DNA of 52,984 nt from Candidatus Sulfotelmatobacter kueseliae (GCA_900290255.1 OMOD01000001.1:1579-54562); one strand, 5' to 3'; numbered from the stretch's first letter, positions 43,267-51,182 are shown. The notes: generated from the sequence alone by a model not told the origin. Program-made: numbers and translations.

Positions 43267-46202
43267 GCCAGTAGTCCCTCCACCACGCTGTAAGCCCCGT
43301 CCAGAGCGGCATCCAGCGCGGAGGCGTCCTTGCCTCCGGCTTCGGCCAGATCAGGACGGCCTCCGCCTTTGCCGCCAACTTTCTCCGCAACCTTCCCGAC
43401 CACTTTACCGGCTTGCAGGCGGCTGGTCAGATCTTTGGTGACGCCCACAATCAGGGCCACGTTGCCATTCGAGGCCGAACCGAGGATCACAACTCCCGAG
43501 CCGAGTTTGTCGCGCAATTGATCCACCAGCGTGCGCATCTGCGCCCGCTCCAGATTGTCCACGCGATGCGCCAGAACTTTGATGCCTTTGACTTCCTTCA
43601 CCTTGTCGCCAATGTTGGCTGTACTCGACGACGCCGACTTCATGCGCGCCTGGTCGAGTTCCCGCGTCAGCCGCTTGATCTCGGCGTCTTTCTTTTCGAG
43701 TTCGGCCTTCAAGGCATCGGCCGGAGACCATTCGGTTCCTGCGCGCGCTATCTCGTCAGTGGGTGCCCCATCCTTGCGCGTTTTCTGCGCAAGGGTGGGA
43801 ACAGCGAAACTCGACACGACGCTTTCCAGTTCGTGATCTCTGCGGAAGTGCGCGAGCGATCCTTCCCCGGTAATCGCCTCCACCCTCCGCACGCCCGATG
43901 ACACGCTACCTTCCTTCAGAATCTTGATCAGTCCGATCTCGCCGGTCTGCGCGGTGTGCGTGCCGCCGCAAAGCTCGGTCGAAAAATCGCCGATGCGGAT
44001 CACGCGCACCTTGTCGCCGTACTTCTCCCCGAACAGCGCCATCGCGTGGTACTCGTTGATGGCCACGTCGATGGGCACATTCTCGATGACTTCAATCTTC
44101 GTGTTGCGCAGGACTTCCTTGTTGATGATGTCCTCGATGTCCTGCAGCTCCTCGTCTTCGACCGCGGTAAAGTGCGAGAAATCAAAGCGCAGATGATTCG
44201 GCGCCACCAGCGACCCGGCCTGCTTCACATGCTTGCCCAGCACCTCGCGCAGCCCCGCATGCAACAGGTGCGTGGCCGTGTGATTGCGCATGGTGGCCTC
44301 GCGGATGTCGGTGTTGGCAACAGCGTCGACCTTGTCCCCAACGCGAGTCGGAGACTTCACGACAACCTGATGCGCGCGCACTCCCTGAATCGGGTAATAG
44401 CATCCCTTGACTTCGGCGACGACGGTGTTGTGATCGTCCGAGTAAAACCATCCCTTGTCGCCAACCTGCCCGCCGGATTCGGCATAAAACGGCGTGTGAT
44501 CGAGAATGACCTCACCTTCCTCGCCCGGCTTGAGTTCCCGCGCTCCCAGCCCATTGCGAATGATCGCCAGCACCTCGCACCCGTCGGACCGCGTCTGCCG
44601 GTATCCTTCAAACTCAGATTTAGGAAGCTGCTGGTACGCGGGATTCGCCGTCTGCTTCGCCGCACCTTTCCAGGAGGCGCGAGCACGCTCGCGTTGCTCG
44701 GCCATGGCGCGATCGAAACCGGCCTGATCAAACGCGATGCCCTGATCGCGAGCCGCATCCTGCATGAAATCGAGCGGCATACCGAAAGTATCGTAGAGCT
44801 TGAACGCTGCGTCGCCAGCAAGCACTTTATCCGCCAACGTATAGCCGACTGTGTTCGCCAAGTGGATTGCTTCTTCGAGTTTCTGCAAGCCCTGGTCAAG
44901 CGTGTGCGCAAATCGCTGCTCTTCCGCCCTCACGGCTTTCGATACAGACTCCGTCGTTTCCTCCAATTCCGGATACGCATCCCGCATCAAATCCCGCACG
45001 GCAAACACCATCTCGTGCAGGAACGGTTTCGTCTGCCCGAGCAACCGTCCGTGCGTAATGGCACGCCGAATGATCTTGCGCAGCACGTAACCACGGCCCT
45101 CGTTCGACGGCAATACTCCATCGGAAATCAGAAATGTCGCCGCGCGCGAGTGGTCGGCAATGACCCTGAGCGAGGCTGCGGATTTGTGGCCAGCAGAGCC
45201 AGCCGGGCTTTGCCCGGCCAGACGGCCGGGGGCGGCCGTCTCTACATGGCCGGTGCCGCTTCCGCCAGCCGAGGCTTGCTCGGCCTGGACGGGCGAGGCG
45301 CCCGTCCCTCCAGCCTGGACGGGCGAGGCGCCCGTCCCTCCATGGCTCGTGGAGCGGCGGACGCCCTCGTCCGCCCCCGTCAACTCCGCCGCCCGTTTGA
45401 TCAGCGGCGTAAACAAATCTGTCTCATAATTCGAGATCACGCCCTGCAGAACTGCCGTCACGCGCTCCAGACCCATGCCAGTATCAATTGAAGGCTTGGG
45501 CAGCAGCTTCGTGAATCCAGGCTGCCGATCGTACTGCATGAAAACCAGATTCCAGATCTCAACATATCGCCCGCAATCGCACCCGAACGCGCAGTCTGTG
45601 TGCCCCTGATCTGACGCGGTGGGGCCCATGTCGTAATGAATCTCACTGCAGGGGCCACATGGCCCCGTATCGCCCATTTGCCAGAAGTTATCCTTCATCC
45701 CGAAGGCAAAGATGCGTTCCTTCGGAACGCCAACACCAAGCCATAGTTGTTCGGCCTCATCATCTCGCGGGACATCGAACCCCGCTTCCATAGGCCCAGC
45801 GCCTTCGAAGATGGTCACGTACAGCTTGGCTTTGTCGATCCCAAACCATTCTTTCGAAGTAATTAGCTCCCACGCGTAAGCGATGGCATCTTTCTTGAAA
45901 TAATCGCCGAAGGAAAAATTTCCCAGCATCTCGAAAAACGTATGATGGCGGTTGGTGAAGCCGACGTTTTCAAGATCGTTGTGCTTGCCCCCGGCGCGCA
46001 CGCACTTCTGCGACGTGGTGGCGCGGGAATAGTCGCGCTTCTCCAGGCCGAGGAATACGTCCTTGAACTGGTTCATCCCGGCGTTGGTGAACAGCAGCGT
46101 GGGGTCATTGGCCGGGACGAGCGACGACGAGTGCACTTCCTTGTGCCCCTTTTGCACAAAGAAATCCAGGAATTTGCGGCGAGTTTCCGAGCCGGTCAGC
46201 AT
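43263..46202 (-). CDS. alaS: Alanyl-tRNA synthetase, with two in-frame repeat insertions
   Basis: Charges tRNA-Ala and edits mischarged Ser/Gly. 979 residues against about 875 usual. Catalytic domain at the N-terminus ([37 protein letters not shown]), anticodon-recognition part with [19 protein letters not shown] and [13 protein letters not shown], editing site [12 protein letters not shown] and [10 protein letters not shown], then coiled coil and C-Ala domain. Two segments are not synthetase sequence. Residues ~283-342 contain [10 protein letters not shown] twice and are encoded by tandem 30-bp palindromic repeats. Residues ~802-812 ([11 protein letters not shown]) are encoded by a REP-like hairpin. 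Both stay in frame. The rest is intact, so the enzyme is probably active. Confidence 0.95.
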   Translation of the reverse strand: MLTGSETRRKFLDFFVQKGHKEVHSSSLVPANDPTLLFTNAGMNQFKDVFLGLEKRDYSRATTSQKCVRAGGKHNDLENVGFTNRHHTFFEMLGNFSFGDYFKKDAIAYAWELITSKEWFGIDKAKLYVTIFEGAGPMEAGFDVPRDDEAEQLWLGVGVPKERIFAFGMKDNFWQMGDTGPCGPCSEIHYDMGPTASDQGHTDCAFGCDCGRYVEIWNLVFMQYDRQPGFTKLLPKPSIDTGMGLERVTAVLQGVISNYETDLFTPLIKRAAELTGADEGVRRSTSHGGTGASPVQAGGTGASPVQAEQASAGGSGTGHVETAAPGRLAGQSPAGSAGHKSAASLRVIADHSRAATFLISDGVLPSNEGRGYVLRKIIRRAITHGRLLGQTKPFLHEMVFAVRDLMRDAYPELEETTESVSKAVRAEEQRFAHTLDQGLQKLEEAIHLANTVGYTLADKVLAGDAAFKLYDTFGMPLDFMQDAARDQGIAFDQAGFDRAMAEQRERARASWKGAAKQTANPAYQQLPKSEFEGYRQTRSDGCEVLAIIRNGLGARELKPGEEGEVILDHTPFYAESGGQVGDKGWFYSDDHNTVVAEVKGCYYPIQGVRAHQVVVKSPTRVGDKVDAVANTDIREATMRNHTATHLLHAGLREVLGKHVKQAGSLVAPNHLRFDFSHFTAVEDEELQDIEDIINKEVLRNTKIEVIENVPIDVAINEYHAMALFGEKYGDKVRVIRIGDFSTELCGGTHTAQTGEIGLIKILKEGSVSSGVRRVEAITGEGSLAHFRRDHELESVVSSFAVPTLAQKTRKDGAPTDEIARAGTEWSPADALKAELEKKDAEIKRLTRELDQARMKSASSSTANIGDKVKEVKGIKVLAHRVDNLERAQMRTLVDQLRDKLGSGVVILGSASNGNVALIVGVTKDLTSRLQAGKVVGKVAEKVGGKGGGRPDLAEAGGKDASALDAALDGAYSVVEGLLA
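43767..43799. repeat. REP-type hairpin inside the alaS coding sequence
   Basis: CCCATCCTTGCGC (43767-43779) and GCGCAAGGGTGGG (43787-43799) pair with one mismatch around a 7-nt loop, preceded by GGGTGC. It has the same GGTGCCCCA...TGGG plan as the hairpins at 20759-20791 and 31777-31805 and is read as 11 residues of AlaS. Confidence 0.85.
45177..45356. repeat. Palindromic repeat cluster inserted in frame in alaS
   Basis: Two identical 30-bp units, 45283-45312 and 45313-45342, each with a 9-bp perfect stem GGACGGGCG/CGCCCGTCC around AGG. Next to them are further palindromic pieces (GGCGGACG...CGTCCGCC near 45355-45375; GCCGGGCTTTGCCCGGC near 45202-45218). The 180-bp insertion is a whole number of codons and lies just before the conserved SLRVIADH segment. 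Confidence 0.88.
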
Positions 46203-46223
46203 GAAGGTCTAATTCTAAATGAG

Positions 46224-46331
46224 AACCCAAATGACAACACAGAGGACACGGAGGACGCAAAGGAAAACGGGGCATCTGAGAACCCTCTTTTCCTCTGCGT
46301 ACTTTGCGGCCTCTGCGTTGTGATTTGGGTT
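46224..46331. repeat. GAGGACAC/CTCTGCGT fold-back repeat upstream of alaS
   Basis: Outer arms of 22 bp (46224-46245 and 46310-46331) are complementary except for two positions; inside each are further stuttered CAGAGGACACGGAGGACG-type words and their complements. It ends 22 bp from the alaS start and begins 4 bp from the end of the LEA-like gene. Confidence 0.9.
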
Positions 46332-46335
46332 GTGA

Positions 46336-46719
46336 CTACTTCGGGGCATCGGCGGGCTTTTGGTCGGCCGGTTTCGTGTCGGCCGGTTTGGTGTCGCTTT
46401 TCTTCACTTTGTGTTCGATGCCCTTCACGCCTTTCTTGACTTCGCTGCCGGTTTTCTCGGCGGCTTTTTCGGTGTCTTTGGCCGCTACTTTGGCGCCTTT
46501 TTCTGTATCCTTGGCAGCAACCTTCGCACCCTTTTCGGTATCCTTGGTCGCGGTCTTGGCGCCCTTCTCGGTATCTTTCTCGGTAGTCTTGGCGGCCTTC
46601 TTCACGTCCGAGCTCGCCGTGGATTTGCCTTTATCCGCGCCGGCGGTGTCCTGGGCGCAGACCAGAGGCACCCAGCTCAATGTCGCGGCCACGAGAATTG
46701 CTGCCCACTTCGTCTTCAT
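46336..46719 (-). CDS. Secreted 11-mer repeat protein, LEA-like
   Basis: 127 residues. Signal peptide 1-22 (ILVAATLSWVPLVCAQD). The mature part is nearly all Lys, Ala, Glu, Thr, Asp and consists of tandem 11-residue units of the form KDTEKGAKVAA (about residues 44-98), then a Lys/Pro tail with TKPADTKPADQKPAD. The repeat period, high charge and lack of hydrophobics match group-3 LEA-type proteins, which protect against drying or freezing. A periplasmic cushion or cell-wall spacer is an equal possibility. Short ORF, but codon use and signal peptide support a real gene. Confidence 0.72.
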   Translation of the reverse strand: MKTKWAAILVAATLSWVPLVCAQDTAGADKGKSTASSDVKKAAKTTEKDTEKGAKTATKDTEKGAKVAAKDTEKGAKVAAKDTEKAAEKTGSEVKKGVKGIEHKVKKSDTKPADTKPADQKPADAPK

Positions 46720-46880
46720 AGCTCACTCCTCCCGAATTTGTCACCGATGGGGTATTCGGCCAGCTCCCCGCAGATGCCCGCTTTCTCTGGTTGAGATGCA
46801 AAATCCCGGCGGCAGGATTCTTCAGCGGAGCCTGGCTGGGAATACCGGCCGCAAAACAAATTTCTCCCTCAGGCAACCCT

Positions 46881-47423
46881 TTACCCTGCAGCCTCGCTTT
46901 CCAGCGCGCTCAAAGTTTCGTCGTCCACTTCCCACTTCTTCAGAATCGTGAAAATGGTCTTGGTGCCAAAGCCGGCGCGCGCCAACTGGCGAAAGATGCG
47001 TGCCGCCTGCTTCTGATCCTTCGGCTTTTCCAGGCGTTTGCGGCGGAGATACTCACGCGCCTGTTTCTCCTCGCTGATGCCGTCAAACGCAGCGTCCACG
47101 GCCTTCTCGATCACGGCGCCATGCACGCCCTTGGCCTTGAGGTCGGTAATGATGCGCCTCCTTCCGAATTTCTGGTTGTCACGCCGCAGCGAGGAATACG
47201 TCGTCGCGTAGGCGGAATCGTTCAGATATCCGTGATCCTTCAGCCGCCGGATCACCAGTTCGATCAGCGTCTGTCCATATTCCGACTCGGCGTCCTCCAG
47301 GCGAGCCCGCATCATGCGTTTCAACTCAGCCACGGTGCGCATGCGCCGTGCCAGCGCTTCTAAGGCGTATTCATAGAGCTCGTCTTCGGAATAGGACTTT
47401 TTCTTGGGCCTGGCGAACGCCAT
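46881..47423 (-). CDS. recX: Regulatory protein RecX
   Basis: Modulates RecA filaments in recombination and SOS. 180 residues from the ATG at 47423; a longer reading crosses repeats and the pilT spacer and is rejected. The three-helix RecX repeats are visible: YEYALEALARRMRTVAELKRMM, then LIELVIRRLKDHGYLNDSAYA, RRIITDLKAKGV, and a last repeat with ARIFRQLARAGFGTKTIFTIL. Normal family length. recA is not in the window. A GAGTCGC-word repeat lies 17 bp upstream of the ATG. Confidence 0.92.
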   Translation of the reverse strand: MAFARPKKKSYSEDELYEYALEALARRMRTVAELKRMMRARLEDAESEYGQTLIELVIRRLKDHGYLNDSAYATTYSSLRRDNQKFGRRRIITDLKAKGVHGAVIEKAVDAAFDGISEEKQAREYLRRKRLEKPKDQKQAARIFRQLARAGFGTKTIFTILKKWEVDDETLSALESEAAG

Positions 47424-47440
47424 AGAAGTAACGATAGCGC

Positions 47441-47474
47441 AGTGAGTCGCGAGTCGCCAGCCCCGAGTCGCGAG
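47441..47474. repeat. GAGTCGC-word repeat upstream of recX
   Basis: GAGTCGCGAGTCGC, then GAGTCGCGAG after a CCAGCCCC spacer. GAGTCGCGAG is the same word as in the rpoN-hpf spacer. Each unit is partly self-complementary. Confidence 0.7.
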
Positions 47475-47536
47475 GTAGCGGATTAACTTAACGAAGAGCA
47501 GATTCAACCGCGAAGACCGCGACGGATCGCAAAGGA

Positions 47537-47567
47537 CAAAAGAAAAAGGGCGCGATCGCTCGCGCCC
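47537..47567 (-). terminator. Intrinsic terminator after pilT
   Basis: Read leftward: perfect 8-bp stem GGGCGCGA/TCGCGCCC with a 4-nt loop (47548-47567), followed at once by TTTTTCTTTT (47538-47547). This is a standard rho-independent terminator 39 bp past the pilT stop, so pilT and recX are separate units. Confidence 0.75.
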
Positions 47568-47605
47568 CGAAACCTTGAAACTCTGAAACGTTGAAACCTG
47601 AAACC
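47568..47605. repeat. GTTTCAA-word repeat (single arm) at the 3' end of pilT
   Basis: Four to five GAAACCTTGAAAC / CTGAAAC units between the terminator stem and the pilT stop codon. Same word as at 2415-2484 and 18054-18125, but only one orientation is present here. Confidence 0.75.
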
Positions 47606-48730
47606 TTATCTTCCTCCAAACCCCGCCGACTGCATGGACTGCCGCGAAATGTCGGAGGTCGACGCGATGCCCTGCATGCGCAGCTTGAAGTCGTCGGCGT
47701 TGGAAGCGTTCTCCAGAGCGGTTTCGTAATTGACCAGCCCGGCCTGGAACAGATCCCATAGCGACTGGTCGAAAGTCTGCATGCCGTATTGCGACGTGCC
47801 GGCCGCGATCGCGTCGCGGATAGCGCGCGTTTTCTCCGGCACCAGCACGCACTCGCGAATGTAGGCGGTGTTAATCATGACTTCCACCGCGGGCACGCGG
47901 CCATCGGCGTCGCAGCGGCGCACCAGGCGTTGGCTGATGATGGCCCGCATCACGGCCGCCAGCTGCAAACGAATCTGCTTCTGCTCGGGCGGCGGGAAGA
48001 TGGAGATGACGCGGTTGATGGTTTCCACCGCATCGAGCGTGTGCAGGGTTGAGAACACCATGTGGCCGGTTTCGGCCGCGTGCAGCGCGGTCGAGATGGT
48101 TTCCAGGTCGCGCATTTCGCCCACCAGGATCACGTCCGGGTCCTGACGCAGAGAAGCGCGCAGCGCCGCGCCGAAGGAAGGCGTGTCCACGCCGACCTCG
48201 CGCTGGTTCACGTAGCCCTTCTTGTCGCGGTGCAGAAATTCGATGGGGTCTTCAATGGTGATGATGTGTTCGGCGCGCGAGGAGTTCACGCGGTCTACCA
48301 TGGCGGCCAGCGTGGTCGACTTACCGGAACCGGTGACGCCGGTCACCAGCACCAGGCCGCGGGGCATGTCGCAAATCTGCTCCACCACCTTGGGCAGGAA
48401 CAGTTCGTCGAGGGCGCGAATCTTGGTGGGAATGACGCGGAGGACCAGTCCCACGTTGCCGCGCTGCTGGAAGATGTTCACACGAAAGCGTCCCAGGCCG
48501 GCGACGCCGTAGGCCATATCAATTTCCGTAGTCTCTTTGAACTTCTGCTTTTGCCGCGCCGACATCATGCTGAAAGCCATATTCAGCATGTCCTCGGCGC
48601 TGATGCGGGGTTGGTCGGTCAAGGGCACCAGTTCGCCGTCGATGCGCAAGTGAGGGTAGTTCCCCACCTTCAAGTGCAAGTCCGAGGCTCGGCGTTCCGT
48701 CGCAATCCGCAGCAGGTCATCAATATTCAT
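47606..48730 (-). CDS. pilT: Type IV pilus retraction ATPase PilT
   Basis: Hexameric ATPase that depolymerises type IV pili for twitching. 374 residues. N-terminal PAS-like domain, Walker A GVTGSGKST at 131-139, Asp box IITIEDPIEFLH, Walker B DPDVILVGEMRDLET, His box STLHTLDAVETINR, and a C-terminal AIRDAIAAG in place of the AIRNLIRE retraction motif. FFPPPEQKQ-type and QRLVRRCDADGR segments also fit. No other pilus gene is in the window. Ends with a clear intrinsic terminator. Confidence 0.95.
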   Translation of the reverse strand: MNIDDLLRIATERRASDLHLKVGNYPHLRIDGELVPLTDQPRISAEDMLNMAFSMMSARQKQKFKETTEIDMAYGVAGLGRFRVNIFQQRGNVGLVLRVIPTKIRALDELFLPKVVEQICDMPRGLVLVTGVTGSGKSTTLAAMVDRVNSSRAEHIITIEDPIEFLHRDKKGYVNQREVGVDTPSFGAALRASLRQDPDVILVGEMRDLETISTALHAAETGHMVFSTLHTLDAVETINRVISIFPPPEQKQIRLQLAAVMRAIISQRLVRRCDADGRVPAVEVMINTAYIRECVLVPEKTRAIRDAIAAGTSQYGMQTFDQSLWDLFQAGLVNYETALENASNADDFKLRMQGIASTSDISRQSMQSAGFGGR

Positions 48731-49003
48731 CGCAGAGTTTTTTCCGATGGAAGCCCTTGACGCGGGCTTCCCTACATGATGCTCTCAATCATGATCGCCC
48801 GAATCGTCACCTTTCCCAAGATGACCTAGGTAATAGCCGCCGGGCGGCAACGGGACACAGTCTTAAGTTCATGCGCTGCAAGCGTGTAGCGTTGCTGGTG
48901 TGGGAGGTTCCTGGCGCCGATCACTGTGGCGCGATCAGTGCCTCACCGCAAGGAATTCGCGCAAAGGCTGGTGCAGTGGTTTCGCGCTCACTCGCTGGCC
49001 AGT

Positions 49004-49175
49004 AGGTCTTTAGGTGTTAGGTCTTGGGTTTTAAGAAATCGGTCTGCGGCGCACTTGATGAGGTCTTTTGATTCGCAGACTTGCAGGGTGGCGTTGTTGC
49101 CACCGCGCGCCAGACCTAGGACCTGAGACCTAAGGCCTGTTTGCGAGAGCCGGCAACTGACAACTGGTAACTGTC
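49004..49175. repeat. AGGTCTT-word fold-back repeat with nested hairpins
   Basis: Left arm 49004-49030 (AGGTCTTTAGGTGTTAGGTCTT) faces right arm 49111-49139 (AGACCTAGGACCTGAGACCT). Between them are a GTCTGCG/CGCAGAC pair (49042-49048 with 49074-49080) and a GGTGGC/GCCACC hairpin (49087-49104). A separate block of AACTGAC words follows at 49152-49175. Confidence 0.8.
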
Positions 49176-49370
49176 TTTCTGCATTTCCTGTGCACGCGTT
49201 GTGGAGAATCCGGCTACCGGTTGCATCAGGTTTTGTTCGCACGGCACGGCCGGTGTGGGAAATGCCGTCTTGTTGCGGAGGGGGCGTGAGCGCCGGTGCC
49301 GCAGCATGACCAGCATGATTGAGAAAAAATCGGCGGCGTGTTTTTCCTCAACTGCACCAAAAATATTGAA

Positions 49371-49400
49371 TTGACCCACGCCCCTTTTCGCTCGTAGAGT
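49371..49400 (+). promoter_or_regulatory. Candidate promoter for the 49509 gene
   Basis: TTGACC (49371-49376), 18-bp spacer, TAGAGT (49395-49400), about 108 bp before the ATG at 49509. Confidence 0.35.
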
Positions 49401-49508
49401 CTCTCTTCGATCTTCATAGGAAACCGACGACTCGTCCCAGCTGCGAGACGGCGCAGAGCGGCAGAAGATGGTCCACGCAGGCAAATTGCTTACTCGGGTC
49501 AGCGCGCC

Positions 49509-49820
49509 ATGAAATCAGAAGAATGGAAGACTTACCGCACACGCTTTCTGGTCAAAGCCAAACAGCTTGGTTCCAGTCTCAGCTTTGTAGACAGCCTGGG
49601 CCGCCAGCATTCCGGCCGCAAGGGAGATTACCTGGTGGAGTCTTCTGAAGGCTTGATCAGCATTGCGCCTAAGCAAATCTTCGAGGACATATACGTAGCC
49701 ATGGGCATGGGGGCGGAAGATGCTGTCGTGCGCGCCGCTGAAGTGAGGCGCGAAGGACGCAAATTGCCCCAGCCCTGGCGCGACCGGCGGGCGTGCAGCC
49801 CGCGGATGAGCCTGATGTAA
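49509..49820 (+). CDS. Small hypothetical protein with a GDYLV motif
   Basis: 103 residues, not recognised as a named family. Residues 38-66 (KGDYLVESSEGLISIAPKQIF) followed by EDIYVAMG resemble the PGDYLV-type segment found in small proteins where the chain reads ...GDYLV...I.P.IFE..Y. Basic overall, no signal peptide or membrane segment, and a flexible Arg-rich end. No strong ribosome site before the ATG. Followed by another small same-strand gene at 49939. Probably real on codon use, but function cannot be assigned. Confidence 0.5.
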   Translation: MKSEEWKTYRTRFLVKAKQLGSSLSFVDSLGRQHSGRKGDYLVESSEGLISIAPKQIFEDIYVAMGMGAEDAVVRAAEVRREGRKLPQPWRDRRACSPRMSLM

Positions 49821-49938
49821 GTGTGTCGGCGAACTGCGCTGAGGGGCTGGTCAGAGGGCTGAGGATGGGGTAGACTAGGGCTTCTTTTTGAGCTTTCGTT
49901 AGAACCCTGCTTTTCATCTTCATACTGAGGACGCCCCC

Positions 49939-50172
49939 ATGACCAGCCGTGTGAGCTACTCTCCGCAGGATTTCCAGAAGATGTGCGAACAGGCCGAAAG
50001 AGACTATGAGTCGAAGAAACTGATTGCACTTCTGGAACGAGTGAAGAAACAGATTGCAGCCCGCGAGAATCCAGCCTCGAAAGTGGAGTCTCCCAAGCCG
50101 CCCGTAGCCGTGCTGAGCATCAACTCCGTCTCCTCCCGGCCACCCAGCCGCTCTGCTTTGTTTGAAAGATAA
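49939..50172 (+). CDS. Small helical hypothetical protein of acidobacterial type
   Basis: 77 residues. The N-terminal half (SPQDFQKMCEQAERDYESKK, then LIALLERVKKQIAAREN) is predicted helical and resembles very short proteins common in Acidobacteriota that open with a ..F..MCE.A..E.D..KL..L...I pattern. The C-terminal half is Pro/Ser-rich and disordered. TGAGGACG lies 8-15 nt before the ATG as a ribosome site. Function unknown; it sits in a run of small same-strand genes. Confidence 0.55.
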   Translation: MTSRVSYSPQDFQKMCEQAERDYESKKLIALLERVKKQIAARENPASKVESPKPPVAVLSINSVSSRPPSRSALFER

Positions 50173-50318
50173 CGGGACCAGCATCTGATTTTTGGATTTC
50201 AGCCAGGGAAAACTTTTCACATTCCGAGACCTGGTTTTGCGCTACAATGAGCGAGCTTTCCGGCGGATCGCCCCTTGGCCAGGCGAACCTCCGGTTGCCT
50301 TCCCCCAGGAGGTAGTAG

Positions 50319-50762
50319 ATGTATCGGCCCTATTCGAGTTCCCCAGCGGGCTCTCGTCCGTTCCGGGATGTGGAGTCTCTACTGCGCGATCTCACCCAGG
50401 ATTTCGCAACCTCATTCAATACCGGTAATTATGACCAGGCGGCCGCCTTCTTCGCCAGCGACGGCGTGCTGATGGCACCGCGCCAGGAAGCGGCCTACGG
50501 GCAGAAGGCCGTGGAACACCTGCTGCGTCGGCTGGGAGACGCCGGCTACAGCGACCTGCGCCTGGAAACGACGCGCGTGGAACACTCCGGCGACATGGCT
50601 ATGGAACTGGGCCGTTTCACGGTTGCCGCGCGGCAGCCCGATGGGACAATTGTTCCGGAACGCGGGAAATATGTGAAGGTATGGCGCCGGATCGGGGCAT
50701 GGCTGATCATTGCCGACTCCTGGAGCGGAGTGGTACAGGCTATGAGCGATCGGGCGGCGTAA
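50319..50762 (+). CDS. NTF2-like / DUF4440 (SgcJ-EcaC) protein
   Basis: 147 residues with an excellent CAGGAGG ribosome site. The fold is that of ketosteroid-isomerase-like NTF2 proteins: a long first helix (VESLLRDLTQDFATSFNTGN), the conserved YDQAAAFFASDGVLMAPRQ, then strands ending with YVKVWRRIGAWLIIADSWS. Members of this family act as small enzymes or ligand binders; many are unassigned. No active-site Asp/Tyr pair can be confirmed. A TACAAT box at 50243-50248 could be its -10. Confidence 0.8.
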   Translation: MYRPYSSSPAGSRPFRDVESLLRDLTQDFATSFNTGNYDQAAAFFASDGVLMAPRQEAAYGQKAVEHLLRRLGDAGYSDLRLETTRVEHSGDMAMELGRFTVAARQPDGTIVPERGKYVKVWRRIGAWLIIADSWSGVVQAMSDRAA

Positions 50763-50848
50763 GGCACGCCCCGGGGCAACAACTACTTGTCCAGGAATCG
50801 AACTCCGTGCTTGCCGCAGGCAAACGGCATAAGTATTCTCCTCGAAAC

Positions 50849-51022
50849 ATGAAGGAACTACAGGCGGCGCAGACAGCGAGCGAGCAGGGACATGGGGCGG
50901 GAGCGAAAGAGGCTGATCCGGGGCAATACTGTCCGAACTGCTCTGCGAAACTGCGCGAGAGCCGTTGCCAATTGAAGTGCCCCCAGTGCGGGTTCTATTT
51001 GAGCTGCTCGGATTTCTACTGA
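50849..51022 (+). CDS. Small zinc-ribbon protein ending SCSDFY
   Basis: 57 residues from the ATG at 50849; a longer in-frame reading overlaps the upstream gene and lacks a site. Four cysteines form a zinc ribbon (CPNC ... CPQC at ~28-47), and the end GFYLSCSDFY is a conserved tail I recognise from short acidobacterial and related proteins of unknown role. The first 25 residues are Ala/Gln/Gly-rich. Probably binds zinc and contacts nucleic acid or a protein partner. Confidence 0.7.
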   Translation: MKELQAAQTASEQGHGAGAKEADPGQYCPNCSAKLRESRCQLKCPQCGFYLSCSDFY

Positions 51023-51030
51023 GGCCGAAT

Positions 51031-51145
51031 CATTGTTGATTGCTGATTTTTGATTGTTGAACGGCAAGCGAGCCGGGCACTCCATTCGCAAGTCAGGATC
51101 CTCGATCATCTACCAACGCCCTTTGATTCAACTATCAACAATTCC
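51031..51145. repeat. TTGATTG-word fold-back repeat between zinc-ribbon and osmC genes
   Basis: Left block 51031-51060 (ATTGTTGATTGCTGATTTTTG, then ATTGTTGA) faces a right block near 51122-51145 (TTTGATTCAACTATCAACAATTCC). TTGTTGAT pairs with ATCAACAA. The middle is ordinary GC-rich sequence. Confidence 0.65.
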
Positions 51146-51152
51146 AGCCAGC

Positions 51153-51182
51153 CTGACGAGCGGGTGCCACTCCGTCTACAAT
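51153..51182 (+). promoter_or_regulatory. Candidate promoter for the OsmC gene
   Basis: CTGACG (51153-51158), 18-bp spacer, TACAAT (51177-51182), 38 bp before the ATG at 51221. AGGAG follows at 51211-51215. Confidence 0.45.

Larger units (their letters stand above)
48731..49508. other. 778-bp region without a credible gene
   Basis: Short ORFs here run through repeat sequence and match nothing recognised. Contents: pilT upstream DNA (48731-~48850), a large stuttered-word fold-back repeat with nested hairpins (49004-49175), and AT-rich sequence leading to a promoter at 49371-49400. An RNA gene inside the fold-back cannot be excluded. Confidence 0.5.

Noticed and set aside
45177..45356. AlaS insertion as an intein
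   Set aside because: About 60 residues is too short, there are no Cys/Ser and His-Asn splice ends, and the DNA is palindromic repeat.
43956..45491. 511-codon ORF on the plus strand opposite alaS
   Set aside because: It is the antisense shadow of a high-GC coding sequence, has no recognisable domain, and the alaS frame carries all family motifs.
43956..46202. alaS as a pseudogene because of its insertions
   Set aside because: Frame is intact throughout and catalytic, editing and C-terminal motifs are all present.
48988..49242. 84-codon minus-strand ORF through the AGGTCTT repeat
   Set aside because: It reads through fold-back repeat arms, lacks a ribosome site and shows no conserved pattern.
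49116..49484. 122-codon minus-strand ORF upstream of the GDYLV-motif gene
   Set aside because: No start site, no domain, and it overlaps the likely promoter and repeat region.
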